A stretch of DNA of 64,000 nt, from assembly GCF_014652375.1 (NCBI RefSeq), contig NZ_BMYR01000002.1, positions 186,001-250,000 on the forward strand. Direction: 5' to 3'. Below, piece after piece: positions 35,734 to 44,090 of the stretch (position 1 is its first letter; every line of letters starts with the position of its first letter). Below the pieces are notes generated by a model. The model saw only the letters and a list, made by a program, of their open reading frames with translations. It was not told the origin of the DNA and ran no database searches. The stretch is from Alishewanella tabrizica (lineage in GTDB: Bacteria > Pseudomonadota > Gammaproteobacteria > Enterobacterales > Alteromonadaceae). Position numbers and translations under genes: made by a program.

Positions 35734-35750
35734 AAAAAGCTTGCAATTTT

Positions 35751-35766
35751 GTGCCACCGATGGCAA
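35751..35766. promoter_or_regulatory. LacI-type operator, site B (TonB receptor promoter, distal)
   Basis: GTGCCACCGATGGCAA matches the consensus TTGCCACCGGTGGCAA at 14 of 16 positions. It is exactly 33 bp from site A, the same offset as between sites D and E. Confidence 0.75.
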
Positions 35767-35965
35767 AAAGCTAACACCAAGTAGTAAATTCTGTCAATTA
35801 ATGATGCAAATTAAATCAGAAGTTGCCTAGAGTAAAATCGATGAATTACTAGTAAGTTCATGATTATTATTGGTTTTGTGAATTTACTGAAAATTGCCTC
35901 TGTTCCATATTTGAACAAAGACAAACACCAGCGCTGCCTGAGTATATCAAGGAAACGCGTAAAAA

Positions 35966-35981
35966 ATGCCAGCGGTGGCAG
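35966..35981. promoter_or_regulatory. LacI-type operator, site C (kduD leader)
   Basis: ATGCCAGCGGTGGCAG matches the consensus at 13 of 16 positions. It ends 14 bp before the kduD ATG, just ahead of its ribosome-binding site, so a bound repressor would block transcription or elongation. Confidence 0.72.
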
Positions 35982-35995
35982 TGGAGAGAAACACT

Positions 35996-36754
35996 ATGAA
36001 CGATTTATTTTCATTATCTGGAAAAACAGCACTCGTAACCGGTGCGAGCCGAGGCCTCGGTAAGGCCATAGCAGAAGCATTGGCATCAAAAGGTGCGCGC
36101 GTACTGTGTGCTTGTACCCAGCCAGGTGGTGCCAGTTCAACCATTACACAGATTCAAGCGGCAGAGGGGATTGCATACGAATTAGTCGCCGATCTTGCCG
36201 ATGAACAAGCAGTTCGCCATTTGGCTGGTCAAGCATTAGAACAGGGGCCTGTTGATATACTCGTAAATTGCGGGGGCACCATTTTTCGGGCACCAGCGCA
36301 CGAGTTTCCCATGGAACAGTGGCATAAGGTGATTGCGGTAAATCTGGACGCGGCGTTTTTGCTATCGCAAATTTTAGGCGCTGCCATGATCAAGCGTCAA
36401 GGCGGAAAGATTATTAACATTGCCTCTATGCTTTCTTACAGTGGCGGTATTACCGTACCCGCTTATACCGCCAGTAAACATGCCATTGCTGGATTAACAA
36501 AAGCCCTAGCCAATGAATGGGCTCAGCACAATATTCAGGTTAACGCTATTGCACCGGGGTATTTTCGCACCGACAACACCGCGGCATTACAAGCAGATGA
36601 GCAACGCAATAATGCCATTTTAGCGCGGATCCCGGCAAACCGTTGGGGTGAGCCAGAAGATTTAGCCGGTGCAGCACTTTTTCTGGCGTCTAGCGCCAGT
36701 GACTATGTTAATGGCCATGTGTTAGCCGTCGATGGCGGTTGGCTAGCACGCTAA
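35996..36754 (+). CDS. kduD: 2-dehydro-3-deoxy-D-gluconate 5-dehydrogenase
   Basis: A 252-residue short-chain dehydrogenase that reduces 2,5-diketo-3-deoxygluconate to KDG, downstream of KduI in the unsaturated uronate branch. Cofactor loop TGASRGLG (15-22), catalytic Ser144, Tyr157 and Lys161 (YTASK). The KduD-type MLSYSGGITVPAYTASKHA and APGYFRTDNTAAL segments support the name over other SDRs. The start at 35996 is set by GGAG 9 bp upstream; an earlier in-frame ATG at 35966 falls inside operator site C. It is followed by kduI after 39 bp. Confidence 0.93.
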   Translation: MNDLFSLSGKTALVTGASRGLGKAIAEALASKGARVLCACTQPGGASSTITQIQAAEGIAYELVADLADEQAVRHLAGQALEQGPVDILVNCGGTIFRAPAHEFPMEQWHKVIAVNLDAAFLLSQILGAAMIKRQGGKIINIASMLSYSGGITVPAYTASKHAIAGLTKALANEWAQHNIQVNAIAPGYFRTDNTAALQADEQRNNAILARIPANRWGEPEDLAGAALFLASSASDYVNGHVLAVDGGWLAR

Positions 36755-36793
36755 ACACTTTTTAAACATGATGTTGATTGCAAGGATTTTACT

Positions 36794-37636
36794 ATGACTG
36801 TTATTTACGAAAGCCGTTATCCCACCCATCCGGATGATGTGAAAAAGTATGACACCGAACAGCTTCGCCAGCACTTTTTAGTCGATAACTTAATGCAGAC
36901 TGATAAATTAGTGTTGTGCTATACCCATTACGAGCGTGTCATTGTTGGCAGTGCCGTGCCAGTGCAAGCGCCGGTAAAGCTAGAAACGGTAGAGGCATTA
37001 AAAGCCGAATTTTTCTTACAGCGTCGTGAGCTGGGCATTATTAACGTCGGGGGCAGCGGCACAGTATCTGTTGATGGCACAAACTTTGTGCTACACAACA
37101 AAGAAGCGCTCTATGTGGGGATGGGAGCAAAGGATGTCAGCTTCCATAGTAGCGATAGCGCCACCCCTGCCAAGTTTTATCTGAACTCTGCCCCAGCACA
37201 CCATAGCTATCCCACCAAGCATCTGACGATGGATACGTGTACGGTATTGCAAATGGGGGCACAAGCAACGTCCAATGAGCGCGCCATTCACCAATTGATG
37301 ATTAATGATGTGGTTGAAACCTGCCAGTTGCAAATGGGTTTAACGGTATTAAAACCCGGGAGTGTATGGAATACCATGCCCGCGCACCAACATGATCGCC
37401 GTATGGAAGCGTATTTTTATTTTGATTTAGCTGCGGATCAGGGCGTGTGTCACTTTATGGGGCAGCCACAGCAAACTCGGCATATTTGGGTTGCTAATGA
37501 GCAAGCCGTTGTGTCGCCCGCATGGTCTATTCACAGCGGCTGTGGCACCAGTAATTACGCCTTTATCTGGGGCATGGCTGGAGAAAATTTAGATTATCAC
37601 GATATGGATAAGTTTCCAGCCAGTGCAATGCGCTAA
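36794..37636 (+). CDS. kduI: 5-dehydro-4-deoxy-D-glucuronate isomerase
   Basis: A 280-residue cupin isomerase that converts 4-deoxy-L-threo-5-hexosulose uronate to 2,5-diketo-3-deoxygluconate. Metal ligands are present: H198 and H200 (MPAHQH), E205 (MEAYFYF) and H247 (SIHSGCG), two residues offset from E. coli KduI. The N-terminus MTVIYESRYPTHPDDVKKYDTEQLR and the C-terminal MAGENLDYHDMD are family-typical. It lies between kduD and the TRAP transporter; an AGGA precedes the start. Cytoplasmic. Confidence 0.96.
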   Translation: MTVIYESRYPTHPDDVKKYDTEQLRQHFLVDNLMQTDKLVLCYTHYERVIVGSAVPVQAPVKLETVEALKAEFFLQRRELGIINVGGSGTVSVDGTNFVLHNKEALYVGMGAKDVSFHSSDSATPAKFYLNSAPAHHSYPTKHLTMDTCTVLQMGAQATSNERAIHQLMINDVVETCQLQMGLTVLKPGSVWNTMPAHQHDRRMEAYFYFDLAADQGVCHFMGQPQQTRHIWVANEQAVVSPAWSIHSGCGTSNYAFIWGMAGENLDYHDMDKFPASAMR

Positions 37637-37716
37637 ACGAGCTTGTGCTGCCGAAGTTTACACAGAATAAACCGGTAGCCAACGTAAGCGAAATAAGCAA
37701 ATAACAGGGTAACAGT

Positions 37717-38748
37717 ATGAAACAGCAACGAAATCGCGTGCGAAGCTTTGCCACTTTGCTGCTGGTGATCGCCACAGTCGTGCTCAGTGCATGCCGGGTT
37801 GAGCAAGACGTTAAAGTGCTTAAGTTGGCACATACCTTAGATCAAGAACATGTTGTGCATAAAGCTATGGCCTTAATGGGCGAGCGTTTGGCATTGTATT
37901 CTAATGGCACTATGGCGGTAGAAATTTACAGCAGTGGCCAATTGGGTAATGAACGCGAGCTGGTTGAATTGCTGCAAATTGGCAGTTTAGCGATGACTAA
38001 AGTATCAGCCAGTCCATTGGAGGGGTTTGTCCCTGCGATGCAGGTGTTTAGCGTGCCCTATATTTTTGACGACAATGCACATTTTTGGCGCGTTCTGGAG
38101 AGTGATATCGGTAAAAATTTGTTAACAGAGATTCAGGGCGCACGTTTATTTGGCTTGGGGTATTACGATGCAGGCAGTCGTAGTTTTTACTCCAGTAACA
38201 CACGTATTGATTCGCCTGCAGATTTACGTGGTAAAAAATTTCGGGTGCTAAACAGTCAAACTGCGGTAAAAATGGTTGAAGCACTTGGTGGCGCGGCTAC
38301 TCCAATAGATTGGGGCGAGCTTTACACCGCTATTCAGCAAGGCGTGGTGGATGGCGCTGAAAATAATCCACCCAGCTTCTTTTTATCTCGCCATTATGAA
38401 TTAAGTAAATATTTTTCCTTAGACGAACATACTGCAGTACCTGATGTGCTAATTATGAGCTTAACCGTTTGGCAAGATTTAACGCCACAGCAGCAGCAAT
38501 GGGTGCAACAAGCCGCCAATGATTCTATTGCCTATCAAAAAGCCGCTTGGCATGAGGCCTCTGAGGCTGCGTTATTAGCAGTTAAAGCCGCCGGTGTTAC
38601 CGTGATTTATCCAGATAAAGCCCCCTTCCGGCAGGCGGTAGCCCCCTTTTATCAACAAATGCTGCAAACACAAATTGGTCCATTACTCGAAGGGATTGCC
38701 GCATTGCGCACGCAACCGACTGTTCAGCAGGAGGCCAATAATGAATAA
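37717..38748 (+). CDS. TRAP transporter substrate-binding protein (DctP family)
   Basis: A 343-residue lipid-anchored or secreted binding protein. The signal sequence carries a lipobox-like VLSAC at about residues 22-26. The DctP fold follows: VLKLAHTLDQEHVVHKAM, YSSGQLGNERELVELLQIGSLAMT, the LRGKKFRVLNSQTAVKMVEALGGAATPIDWGELYTAIQQGVVDGAENNPPSF core, and KYFSLDEHTAVPDVLIMS. The conserved Arg of FRV is the usual carboxylate anchor. Position between kduI and the TRAP membrane genes implies uronate or oligouronide uptake. Overlaps the next gene by 8 bp. Confidence 0.93.
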   Translation: MKQQRNRVRSFATLLLVIATVVLSACRVEQDVKVLKLAHTLDQEHVVHKAMALMGERLALYSNGTMAVEIYSSGQLGNERELVELLQIGSLAMTKVSASPLEGFVPAMQVFSVPYIFDDNAHFWRVLESDIGKNLLTEIQGARLFGLGYYDAGSRSFYSSNTRIDSPADLRGKKFRVLNSQTAVKMVEALGGAATPIDWGELYTAIQQGVVDGAENNPPSFFLSRHYELSKYFSLDEHTAVPDVLIMSLTVWQDLTPQQQQWVQQAANDSIAYQKAAWHEASEAALLAVKAAGVTVIYPDKAPFRQAVAPFYQQMLQTQIGPLLEGIAALRTQPTVQQEANNE

Positions 38749-39241
38749 ATTGATTCGCCGTTTTGATAACACCTTAAAATGGATTGTAGCGGCCATGATG
38801 CTAAGTATTGTGTTAGTGGTGTGTTGGCAGGTGGTTTCGCGCTATTTACTTCATTCGCCTAGTTCTATTACTGAAGAATTGTCACGCTGTTTACTGATTT
38901 GGATTGGTATGTTAGGGGCGGCGTTGGCTTATCGTACTGGGGTGCATTTGGGATTAGACATTGTCACACAGCGCTTTAATCCGCGTAATCGTCAACGTTT
39001 GGCTATGTTAGTCAGTGCTGCTGTTGTGTTGTTTGCATTCTCGGTAATGGTGGTGGGGGGCGGTAATTTAGTGGCACTGACGTTTGAATTAAATCAAATG
39101 TCAGCCGCGCTAGGTATTCGTATGGCCTATATCTACCTGATTATTCCCTTCTCTGGCAGCATCATGGTTTTTTACGGTGTTTGTCAGTTGTATTACTTAA
39201 GCACCAATCAAAACATGCCAACCGTTGAGGGACTGCACTAA
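38741..39241 (+). CDS. TRAP transporter small membrane subunit (DctQ family)
   Basis: A 166-residue four-helix membrane protein. It begins MNKLIRRFDNTLKWIVAAMMLSIVLVVCWQVVSRYLLHSPSSITEELSR with the DctQ hallmark of Trp/Gln and RY near the first helix and an E-E-L-S-R loop, then LLIWIGMLGAALAYRTGVHLG. The start at 38741 is set by CAGGAGG 7 bp upstream. Its stop overlaps the start of the large subunit (TAATG), so the pair is coupled. Confidence 0.93.
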   Translation: MNKLIRRFDNTLKWIVAAMMLSIVLVVCWQVVSRYLLHSPSSITEELSRCLLIWIGMLGAALAYRTGVHLGLDIVTQRFNPRNRQRLAMLVSAAVVLFAFSVMVVGGGNLVALTFELNQMSAALGIRMAYIYLIIPFSGSIMVFYGVCQLYYLSTNQNMPTVEGLH

Positions 39242-40536
39242 TGGAAATATCAATTCTTGTTTTATTAGTGGTGTTCTTCGGATTACTGCTGCTGAATGTC
39301 CCTATTACGTTTTCTATCGGTTTAGCTACGCTGGCGACAATGTTGGTGAGTATCGATTTTATCCCTGCTGTCACTACCATGGCACAACGAATGGCGGGAG
39401 GCATTAACAGCTTTGCCTTATTGGCGATCCCGTTTTTTATTCTTTCGGGGTTAATCATGGGGCGAGGTGGTATCGCCAAGCGCTTAATTGAATGTGCCAT
39501 GGCATTAATAGGCATGTTGCCAGGCGGCTTAGCACTTGTAAATGTGGTGTCCTGTATGTTTTTTGGCGCGATTTCGGGATCTGCCGTGGCGGCAACTTCT
39601 GCTATTGGTAGTTTTATGCTGCCTGAAATGAAAAAGCAGGGGTACGATGTCAATTACAGTGCAGCGGTAACGGCGGCGGCAGCTACGACGGGTATGTTAA
39701 TTCCACCCAGTAATATTCTTATTGTGTACGCTATTGCCAGTGGTGGCGTGTCGATTGCTGCGCTTTTTGTAGCGGGATATTTACCAGGTATTTTACTGGG
39801 CGTCTCGTTAATGTTGGTATGTGCCGGGTATGCCAAAATCAAAGGTTATCCCGTTGGAGCCCGTTTACCCCTTAAACTGGTTATACAGAAAGTAGCGGCA
39901 GCCTTGCCAAGCCTATTTATGATTTTTTTGGTGATTGGCGGCATTATTGGCGGTATTTTTACCGCAACTGAAGCAGGTGCCATTGCGGTAGTGTATTCGT
40001 TGATCTTGGCCGTTGGTATGTATCGGGAAGTAAAGATCAGTGAATTGTCTGGCATTATGATGAAAGCCGCTGAGACAACCGCCATTGTGCTGGCATTAAT
40101 TGCCACCTCTTCTGCTATGTCTTGGATCTTATCTTACGAACAAATACCGCAAACCCTGAGTGCTGCGATGTTAACCATTAGCGAAAATCCGCTACTGATT
40201 TTACTGATGATAAACCTGATACTGCTGTTGGTAGGCGCCTTTATGGACATGACGCCCGCGGTGTTGATCTTTACGCCAATTTTCTTACCTGTCGCCGTTG
40301 AGCTAGGGATGAGCCCTCTGCACTTTGGTATTATGATGGTGTTAAATCTTTCAATTGGTTTAGTATCCCCACCTGTTGGCAGTGTGCTATTTGTAAGTTG
40401 CGCTATCGCTAAAACGAAAATAGAAGCCATTATTAAACCGATGATGCCATTATATTTTGCGATGTTTGTGGTGCTGATGTTGGTCACTTACATTCCCGCA
40501 ATCAGTGAGTTTTTACCCGGGTTGTTTGGTTTGTAA
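39241..40536 (+). CDS. TRAP transporter large membrane subunit (DctM family)
   Basis: A 431-residue membrane protein with about 12 hydrophobic segments that carries the sodium-driven translocation path. It begins MEISILVLLVVFFGLLLLNVPITFSIGLATL. Conserved blocks: LLAIPFFILSGLIMGRGGIAKRLIECAMALIGMLPGGLALVNVVSCMFFGAISGSAVAATSAIG, TTGMLIPPSNILIVYAIASGG, GGIFTATEAGAIAVVYS, MDMTPAVLIFTPIFLPVA and LSIGLVSPPVGSVLFV. It is the third gene of the DctPQM set and ends 21 bp before the IclR gene. Confidence 0.95.
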   Translation: MEISILVLLVVFFGLLLLNVPITFSIGLATLATMLVSIDFIPAVTTMAQRMAGGINSFALLAIPFFILSGLIMGRGGIAKRLIECAMALIGMLPGGLALVNVVSCMFFGAISGSAVAATSAIGSFMLPEMKKQGYDVNYSAAVTAAAATTGMLIPPSNILIVYAIASGGVSIAALFVAGYLPGILLGVSLMLVCAGYAKIKGYPVGARLPLKLVIQKVAAALPSLFMIFLVIGGIIGGIFTATEAGAIAVVYSLILAVGMYREVKISELSGIMMKAAETTAIVLALIATSSAMSWILSYEQIPQTLSAAMLTISENPLLILLMINLILLLVGAFMDMTPAVLIFTPIFLPVAVELGMSPLHFGIMMVLNLSIGLVSPPVGSVLFVSCAIAKTKIEAIIKPMMPLYFAMFVVLMLVTYIPAISEFLPGLFGL

Positions 40537-40557
40537 TCTCAGCAGAGGAGCGTAATT

Positions 40558-41334
40558 ATGGTCAGTTATGTGATCCCAAATTTGGCAAATGCCTGCCGTA
40601 TTTTAGCTTTGGTGTCGGAGTCTGAACAGGGACTGAGCTTAACGGAGTTAGAACAGCGAGTCTCAGTGCCCCGCACAACAACGTTCCGGATCTTGCAGAC
40701 TTTATGTCAACAGCAATTATTAGAAAAACAAGGAAAGCGTTATTTGGTTGGTACCGCGTTGTTCAAAATGAGTTTTAATTTAGTCAGCTCTAGCAAGTTA
40801 AGTCGACAGGCTATGCCAATATTGCAAAAGCTGGCGCTTAGCACTGGTATGACGGCACAATTAAGCTTGCCACATGCCGAAGGCGCTCTGATAATCGAGG
40901 TATGTGATAGCCCCAACCCCTTGCGTATTGCGGCTCGCCCCGGCACTATAGCGCACTTTAATTGCGCTGCAGCAGGTAAAATTTTTTTAGCATTTCTGCA
41001 TTTTGAACAGATAACTGCGCTAGCTGAGCAAGGGGTTTTTAAACGCATGACAGCACAAAGTGTGGTAGCACCTGACGAACTGACCTTAGAATTACAACGT
41101 ATTTTAGGGCGAGGCTATGCAACGGATGATCAAGAGTATCATCAAGATGTGCGCTGCTTAGCCGCGCCCATTCGTGATGAGCGTGGTGCGGTGGTGGCGG
41201 CAGTAACCGTTACGGCACCTACCAGTATCTTTGCTCGAAGCCAATTTGCAGACATGGCCCAAAAAGTAAAAAAAGCGGCCATTGATATTGGTCTTACGGT
41301 CTATCGGCCACAGTTAGCAGCAAATCAGAAATAG
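40558..41334 (+). CDS. IclR-family transcriptional regulator (KdgR-like)
   Basis: A 258-residue regulator. The N-terminal winged helix runs over residues 5-70 (ANACRILALVSESEQGLSLTELEQRVSVPRTTTFRILQTLCQQQLLEKQGKRYLVG). An IclR effector domain follows (RQAMPILQKLALSTGMTAQLSLPHAEGALIIE, HFNCAAAGKIFLAFL, RGYATDDQEYHQDVRCLAAPIRD). KdgR, the KDG-responsive pectinolysis repressor, belongs to this family and the neighbours fit, but the sequence alone does not prove it. GAGGAG precedes the start. It sits 16-19 bp before the LacI gene and behind the TRAP genes. Confidence 0.9.
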   Translation: MVSYVIPNLANACRILALVSESEQGLSLTELEQRVSVPRTTTFRILQTLCQQQLLEKQGKRYLVGTALFKMSFNLVSSSKLSRQAMPILQKLALSTGMTAQLSLPHAEGALIIEVCDSPNPLRIAARPGTIAHFNCAAAGKIFLAFLHFEQITALAEQGVFKRMTAQSVVAPDELTLELQRILGRGYATDDQEYHQDVRCLAAPIRDERGAVVAAVTVTAPTSIFARSQFADMAQKVKKAAIDIGLTVYRPQLAANQK

Positions 41335-41353
41335 CCTATAGGCGGAAAGAGTG

Positions 41354-42394
41354 ATGCATAAGCAATCAACCATTAACGATGTCGCCCGCATTGCAGGCGT
41401 GTCCAAAAGAACCGTTTCACGCGTGATTAATGGCTCTTTGAGTGTGGGGGAGAGTACCCGTTTAAAAGTTGAAAAAGTCATAAATGAGTTAAAGTATGCC
41501 CCCAATGCGCAAGCACGAGGTTTAGCATCAAGTCGCTCCTATTTACTGGGCTTAATTTACGATAATCCTGATGCATTGTATTTGGATGATGTGCAACGCG
41601 GAGTCTTAGAGGTATGTTCAACCCTAGGGTACGAGTTGGTAGTACATCCTTGTCGCTATCAAAGTGAGTCGCTGGTGAATGATTGCTTACGGTTTATGCG
41701 CCGTTCTAAACTGGATGGCGTGATTGTGTTACCGCCGGTATCAGAATCGGAAACACTGGCTTCGGCACTTAAAGAATCGGGAAGTCCTTATGTGCGTTTA
41801 AGTTCTGTGGCACTGGATACACAAGAGCATATTGTGGTGTCTGATGATCGTGCAGCTGCAGCAGAGATGGCGCGTTATTTTGCGCAGCTTGGGCATAAGA
41901 ATATTGCGTTTATCAGTGGTCCGCAGCGCTATAAATCGTCCACAGAACGGATGGAAGGCTTCCAATTAGGACTTTCTGCCTATGGTGTAAGCATCGCAGC
42001 CGATAACATTTTGGAAGGGAATAATACCTTTGAAACGGGTATTGAATGCGCGAAGCAATTACTACGTGGCACCAGTAGGCCCACAGCAATTTTTGCCAAT
42101 AATGATCAGATGGCGGCGGGCGTATTAAAAGTAGCCTACAGTATGGGTATTAAAGTGCCTGATGAACTCTCTGTTGCCGGCTTTGATGATAACATGCTGG
42201 CCTCCCGAGTTACGCCTTCTCTCACCACTATTCGACGGCCAGTACGACAAATGGCCCTACTCGCTACGACAAAGATGATTATGTCGATTGAACAAAATCA
42301 TAAAGCTGCGGCAAACGTGGCGGCAAAAGTGGCACCAACATTAGTGGTGCGTGAGTCTACAGGTCCTTGTTCTCACTCTGATATAACAGAATAA
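41354..42394 (+). CDS. LacI-family transcriptional regulator of the pectin locus (inferred)
   Basis: A 346-residue LacI/GalR regulator. The helix-turn-helix STINDVARIAGVSKRTVSRVINGS (about 5-27) and hinge YAPNAQARGLASSRSYLLGLIY are followed by a periplasmic-binding-protein-like effector domain (RSKLDGVIVLPPVSES, ISGPQRYKSSTERMEGFQLGL, PTAIFANNDQMAAGVLKVAYSMGIKVPDELSVAGFDD). Start at the ATG at 41354 (GGAAAG upstream); a GTG one codon earlier is possible. LacI-type palindromes lie 19 bp after its stop and upstream of the TonB receptor and kduD. I infer that it binds them; the ligand may be a uronate intermediate. Confidence 0.93.
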   Translation: MHKQSTINDVARIAGVSKRTVSRVINGSLSVGESTRLKVEKVINELKYAPNAQARGLASSRSYLLGLIYDNPDALYLDDVQRGVLEVCSTLGYELVVHPCRYQSESLVNDCLRFMRRSKLDGVIVLPPVSESETLASALKESGSPYVRLSSVALDTQEHIVVSDDRAAAAEMARYFAQLGHKNIAFISGPQRYKSSTERMEGFQLGLSAYGVSIAADNILEGNNTFETGIECAKQLLRGTSRPTAIFANNDQMAAGVLKVAYSMGIKVPDELSVAGFDDNMLASRVTPSLTTIRRPVRQMALLATTKMIMSIEQNHKAAANVAAKVAPTLVVRESTGPCSHSDITE

Positions 42395-42412
42395 GTCGTG
42401 TTATTAAAAAAG

Positions 42413-42428
42413 TTGCCAGCGGTGGCAA
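42413..42428. promoter_or_regulatory. LacI-type operator, site D (GH28 promoter, distal)
   Basis: TTGCCAGCGGTGGCAA matches the consensus at 15 of 16 positions. It is offset by 33 bp from site E, about three helical turns, so two dimers could bind the same DNA face. Confidence 0.85.
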
Positions 42429-42445
42429 TTTTTTTAATGAAATGC

Positions 42446-42461
42446 TTGCCACCGGTGGCAA
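42446..42461. promoter_or_regulatory. LacI-type operator, site E (GH28 promoter, proximal)
   Basis: TTGCCACCGGTGGCAA is a perfect 16-bp palindrome with a central CCGG, typical of LacI-family operators. Its first six bases form the -35 box of the predicted promoter, so binding would exclude RNA polymerase. Confidence 0.88.
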
Positions 42462-42473
42462 ATTGGTTATTAT
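42446..42473 (+). promoter_or_regulatory. Predicted sigma-70 promoter of the GH28 gene
   Basis: The -35 TTGCCA (5 of 6 to TTGACA) and the -10 TATTAT (5 of 6 to TATAAT) are separated by 16 bp. Transcription would begin near 42480, about 55 bp before the GH28 start. The -35 lies inside operator site E. Confidence 0.65.
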
Positions 42474-42534
42474 AGAACTGTAAGCACGATGCCGCTGGCT
42501 TGAGCATCGGTTGCACCACAACAAAGGAAACAAG

Positions 42535-43995
42535 ATGACAGATCTGATAAAACGAAACAGTGTAAAAACCCTCGGCTTACTGTCCGCAGGGCTTGGCCTG
42601 TTATCGGTTAGCGGTTGCCAGACTTTACCCGCGTTGCGCCATGACGATTCACCCGCCAACCTAAAAGACACAGAAGATCTTGCCAAGTGGCAAGAGGCTG
42701 ACAATATTATTGCGGCGATTAAACCTACTCAATTCCCGGCACAAGATTTTGTTATAACTGCTTATGGTGCCAGCACTGCTGTAGGTGTTGATAATACCGC
42801 AGCCATCAAAGCCGCTATTGCGGCGTGTGCCGCCGCCGGCGGTGGACGGGTAGTGGTGCCAGCCGGCCGTTTTGAAACCGGTGCTATTCACTTGCAATCT
42901 AATGTGAATTTGCATCTGCACGATGATGCCGTGCTGTCGTTTTATACCGATGCCAAGCATTACCTACCATATGTAATGACCCGCTGGGAAGGTGTAGAGC
43001 TAATGGGATATTCGCCATTAATTTATGCTTATCAGCAAGAAAATATTGCCATAACAGGTAAAGGTATTTTAGAAGGTAATGGTTCTATAACCGCGTGGTG
43101 GCCATGGAAAGGCGATTGGGAGCGTCGCAACTGGGAATATGACGCTAATGTTGATCAGGTAAAAACACGTGCGCCTTTATTTGCTATGGCGGAGCAAGGA
43201 GCACCTGTAGCGACACGCAGCTTTAACGAAAACTATTTACGGCCGCCCTTTATCCAGCCCTATGCCTGTAAACGCGTGTTGATTGAAGGGGTCACCATTC
43301 GTAATTCGCCGTTTTGGTTGATTAATCCGGTGTTATCGGAAGATGTCATTGTCCGCAGCGTTAATTGTGTTAGCCATGGCCCAAATTCAGACGGCTGTAA
43401 TCCTGAATCATCGAATCGGGTATTAATTGAAAACTGCTTATTCGACACGGGTGATGATTGTATCGCGTTAAAATCAGGCCGTAACAATGATGGCCGCCGT
43501 TTAGCCACCCCAGTGCAAAATGTGGTAATTCAGGATTGTATTATGCGCTCTGGTCACGGCGGCGTGGTCATGGGGAGTGAGATCTCAGGGGGAGCCCGTA
43601 ATATTTTTGCTCGTCGTTGCCGGATGAGTAGCCCTAATTTAGCCAGAGGCATTCGTATTAAAACCAACTCGGTGCGTGGTGGTTTAATCGAAAACGTGTA
43701 TGTACGCGATATTGAGATTGGTCAAGTGCGAGATGCTATCGTCATTAACTTCTATTACGAAGAGGGTGATGCCGGTAATTTTATGCCCGAAGTGCGTAAT
43801 CTGCATATTAGTAACTTAACGGTACAAAAAGCCCAGCGCGCTTTTGAATTACGCGGCTTCGAGCGAGCTCCCATTAGCGGTGTGACCTTGCATCATGTAC
43901 ATTTTAAACAGGTAGCATCAGTTGGTGTATTGGAAAATATTGCAGGTATAGATCAGTTAGATCTTAGCCTGAACGGTAAGCCATTTAGTATTTAA
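42535..43995 (+). CDS. Polygalacturonase, GH28 family lipoprotein
   Basis: A 486-residue lipoprotein (lipobox SVSGC, Cys28) with a parallel beta-helix GH28 domain that hydrolyses galacturonan. Catalytic landmarks are all present: D286 in NSDGCNPES, D307 and D308 in DTGDDCIALKSG, H341 in GHGGVV, R374 and K376 in RIKTN. The N-terminal DFVITAYGASTAVGVDNTAAIKAAI and WWPWKG segments resemble exo-acting oligogalacturonases of cell-bound type. The ATG at 42535 with AAGGAAAC upstream was chosen over an in-frame TTG at 42511. Preceded by paired operators and a predicted promoter. Confidence 0.93.
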   Translation: MTDLIKRNSVKTLGLLSAGLGLLSVSGCQTLPALRHDDSPANLKDTEDLAKWQEADNIIAAIKPTQFPAQDFVITAYGASTAVGVDNTAAIKAAIAACAAAGGGRVVVPAGRFETGAIHLQSNVNLHLHDDAVLSFYTDAKHYLPYVMTRWEGVELMGYSPLIYAYQQENIAITGKGILEGNGSITAWWPWKGDWERRNWEYDANVDQVKTRAPLFAMAEQGAPVATRSFNENYLRPPFIQPYACKRVLIEGVTIRNSPFWLINPVLSEDVIVRSVNCVSHGPNSDGCNPESSNRVLIENCLFDTGDDCIALKSGRNNDGRRLATPVQNVVIQDCIMRSGHGGVVMGSEISGGARNIFARRCRMSSPNLARGIRIKTNSVRGGLIENVYVRDIEIGQVRDAIVINFYYEEGDAGNFMPEVRNLHISNLTVQKAQRAFELRGFERAPISGVTLHHVHFKQVASVGVLENIAGIDQLDLSLNGKPFSI

Positions 43996-44090
43996 TACTA
44001 GCTAACTGACTCTCTTTAACTTTAAAGTGCCACCGCTAGACAGTGGTAAGACAAATTACGTAACGCTAGGCAGCAATACAGGTAGCAAAG

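Larger units (their letters stand above)
35566..35995. promoter_or_regulatory. Divergent control region between the TonB receptor and kduD
   Basis: No gene is recognised in these 430 bp. They hold three operator-like palindromes (35718-35733, 35751-35766, 35966-35981), AT-rich stretches suitable for promoters in both directions, and the ribosome-binding sites of both genes. The rest shows no further structure that I can identify. Confidence 0.75.

Noticed and set aside
39162..40487. Series of leftward open frames opposite the TRAP genes
   Set aside because: The membrane-protein codon bias of dctM leaves the antisense strand free of stops; the proteins have no recognisable features.
44028..44048. 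Sixth LacI-type operator upstream of uxaA
   Set aside because: Only one arm (TGCCACCG) is good; the opposite half has a longer spacer and poor match, so it was mentioned as a half-site only.
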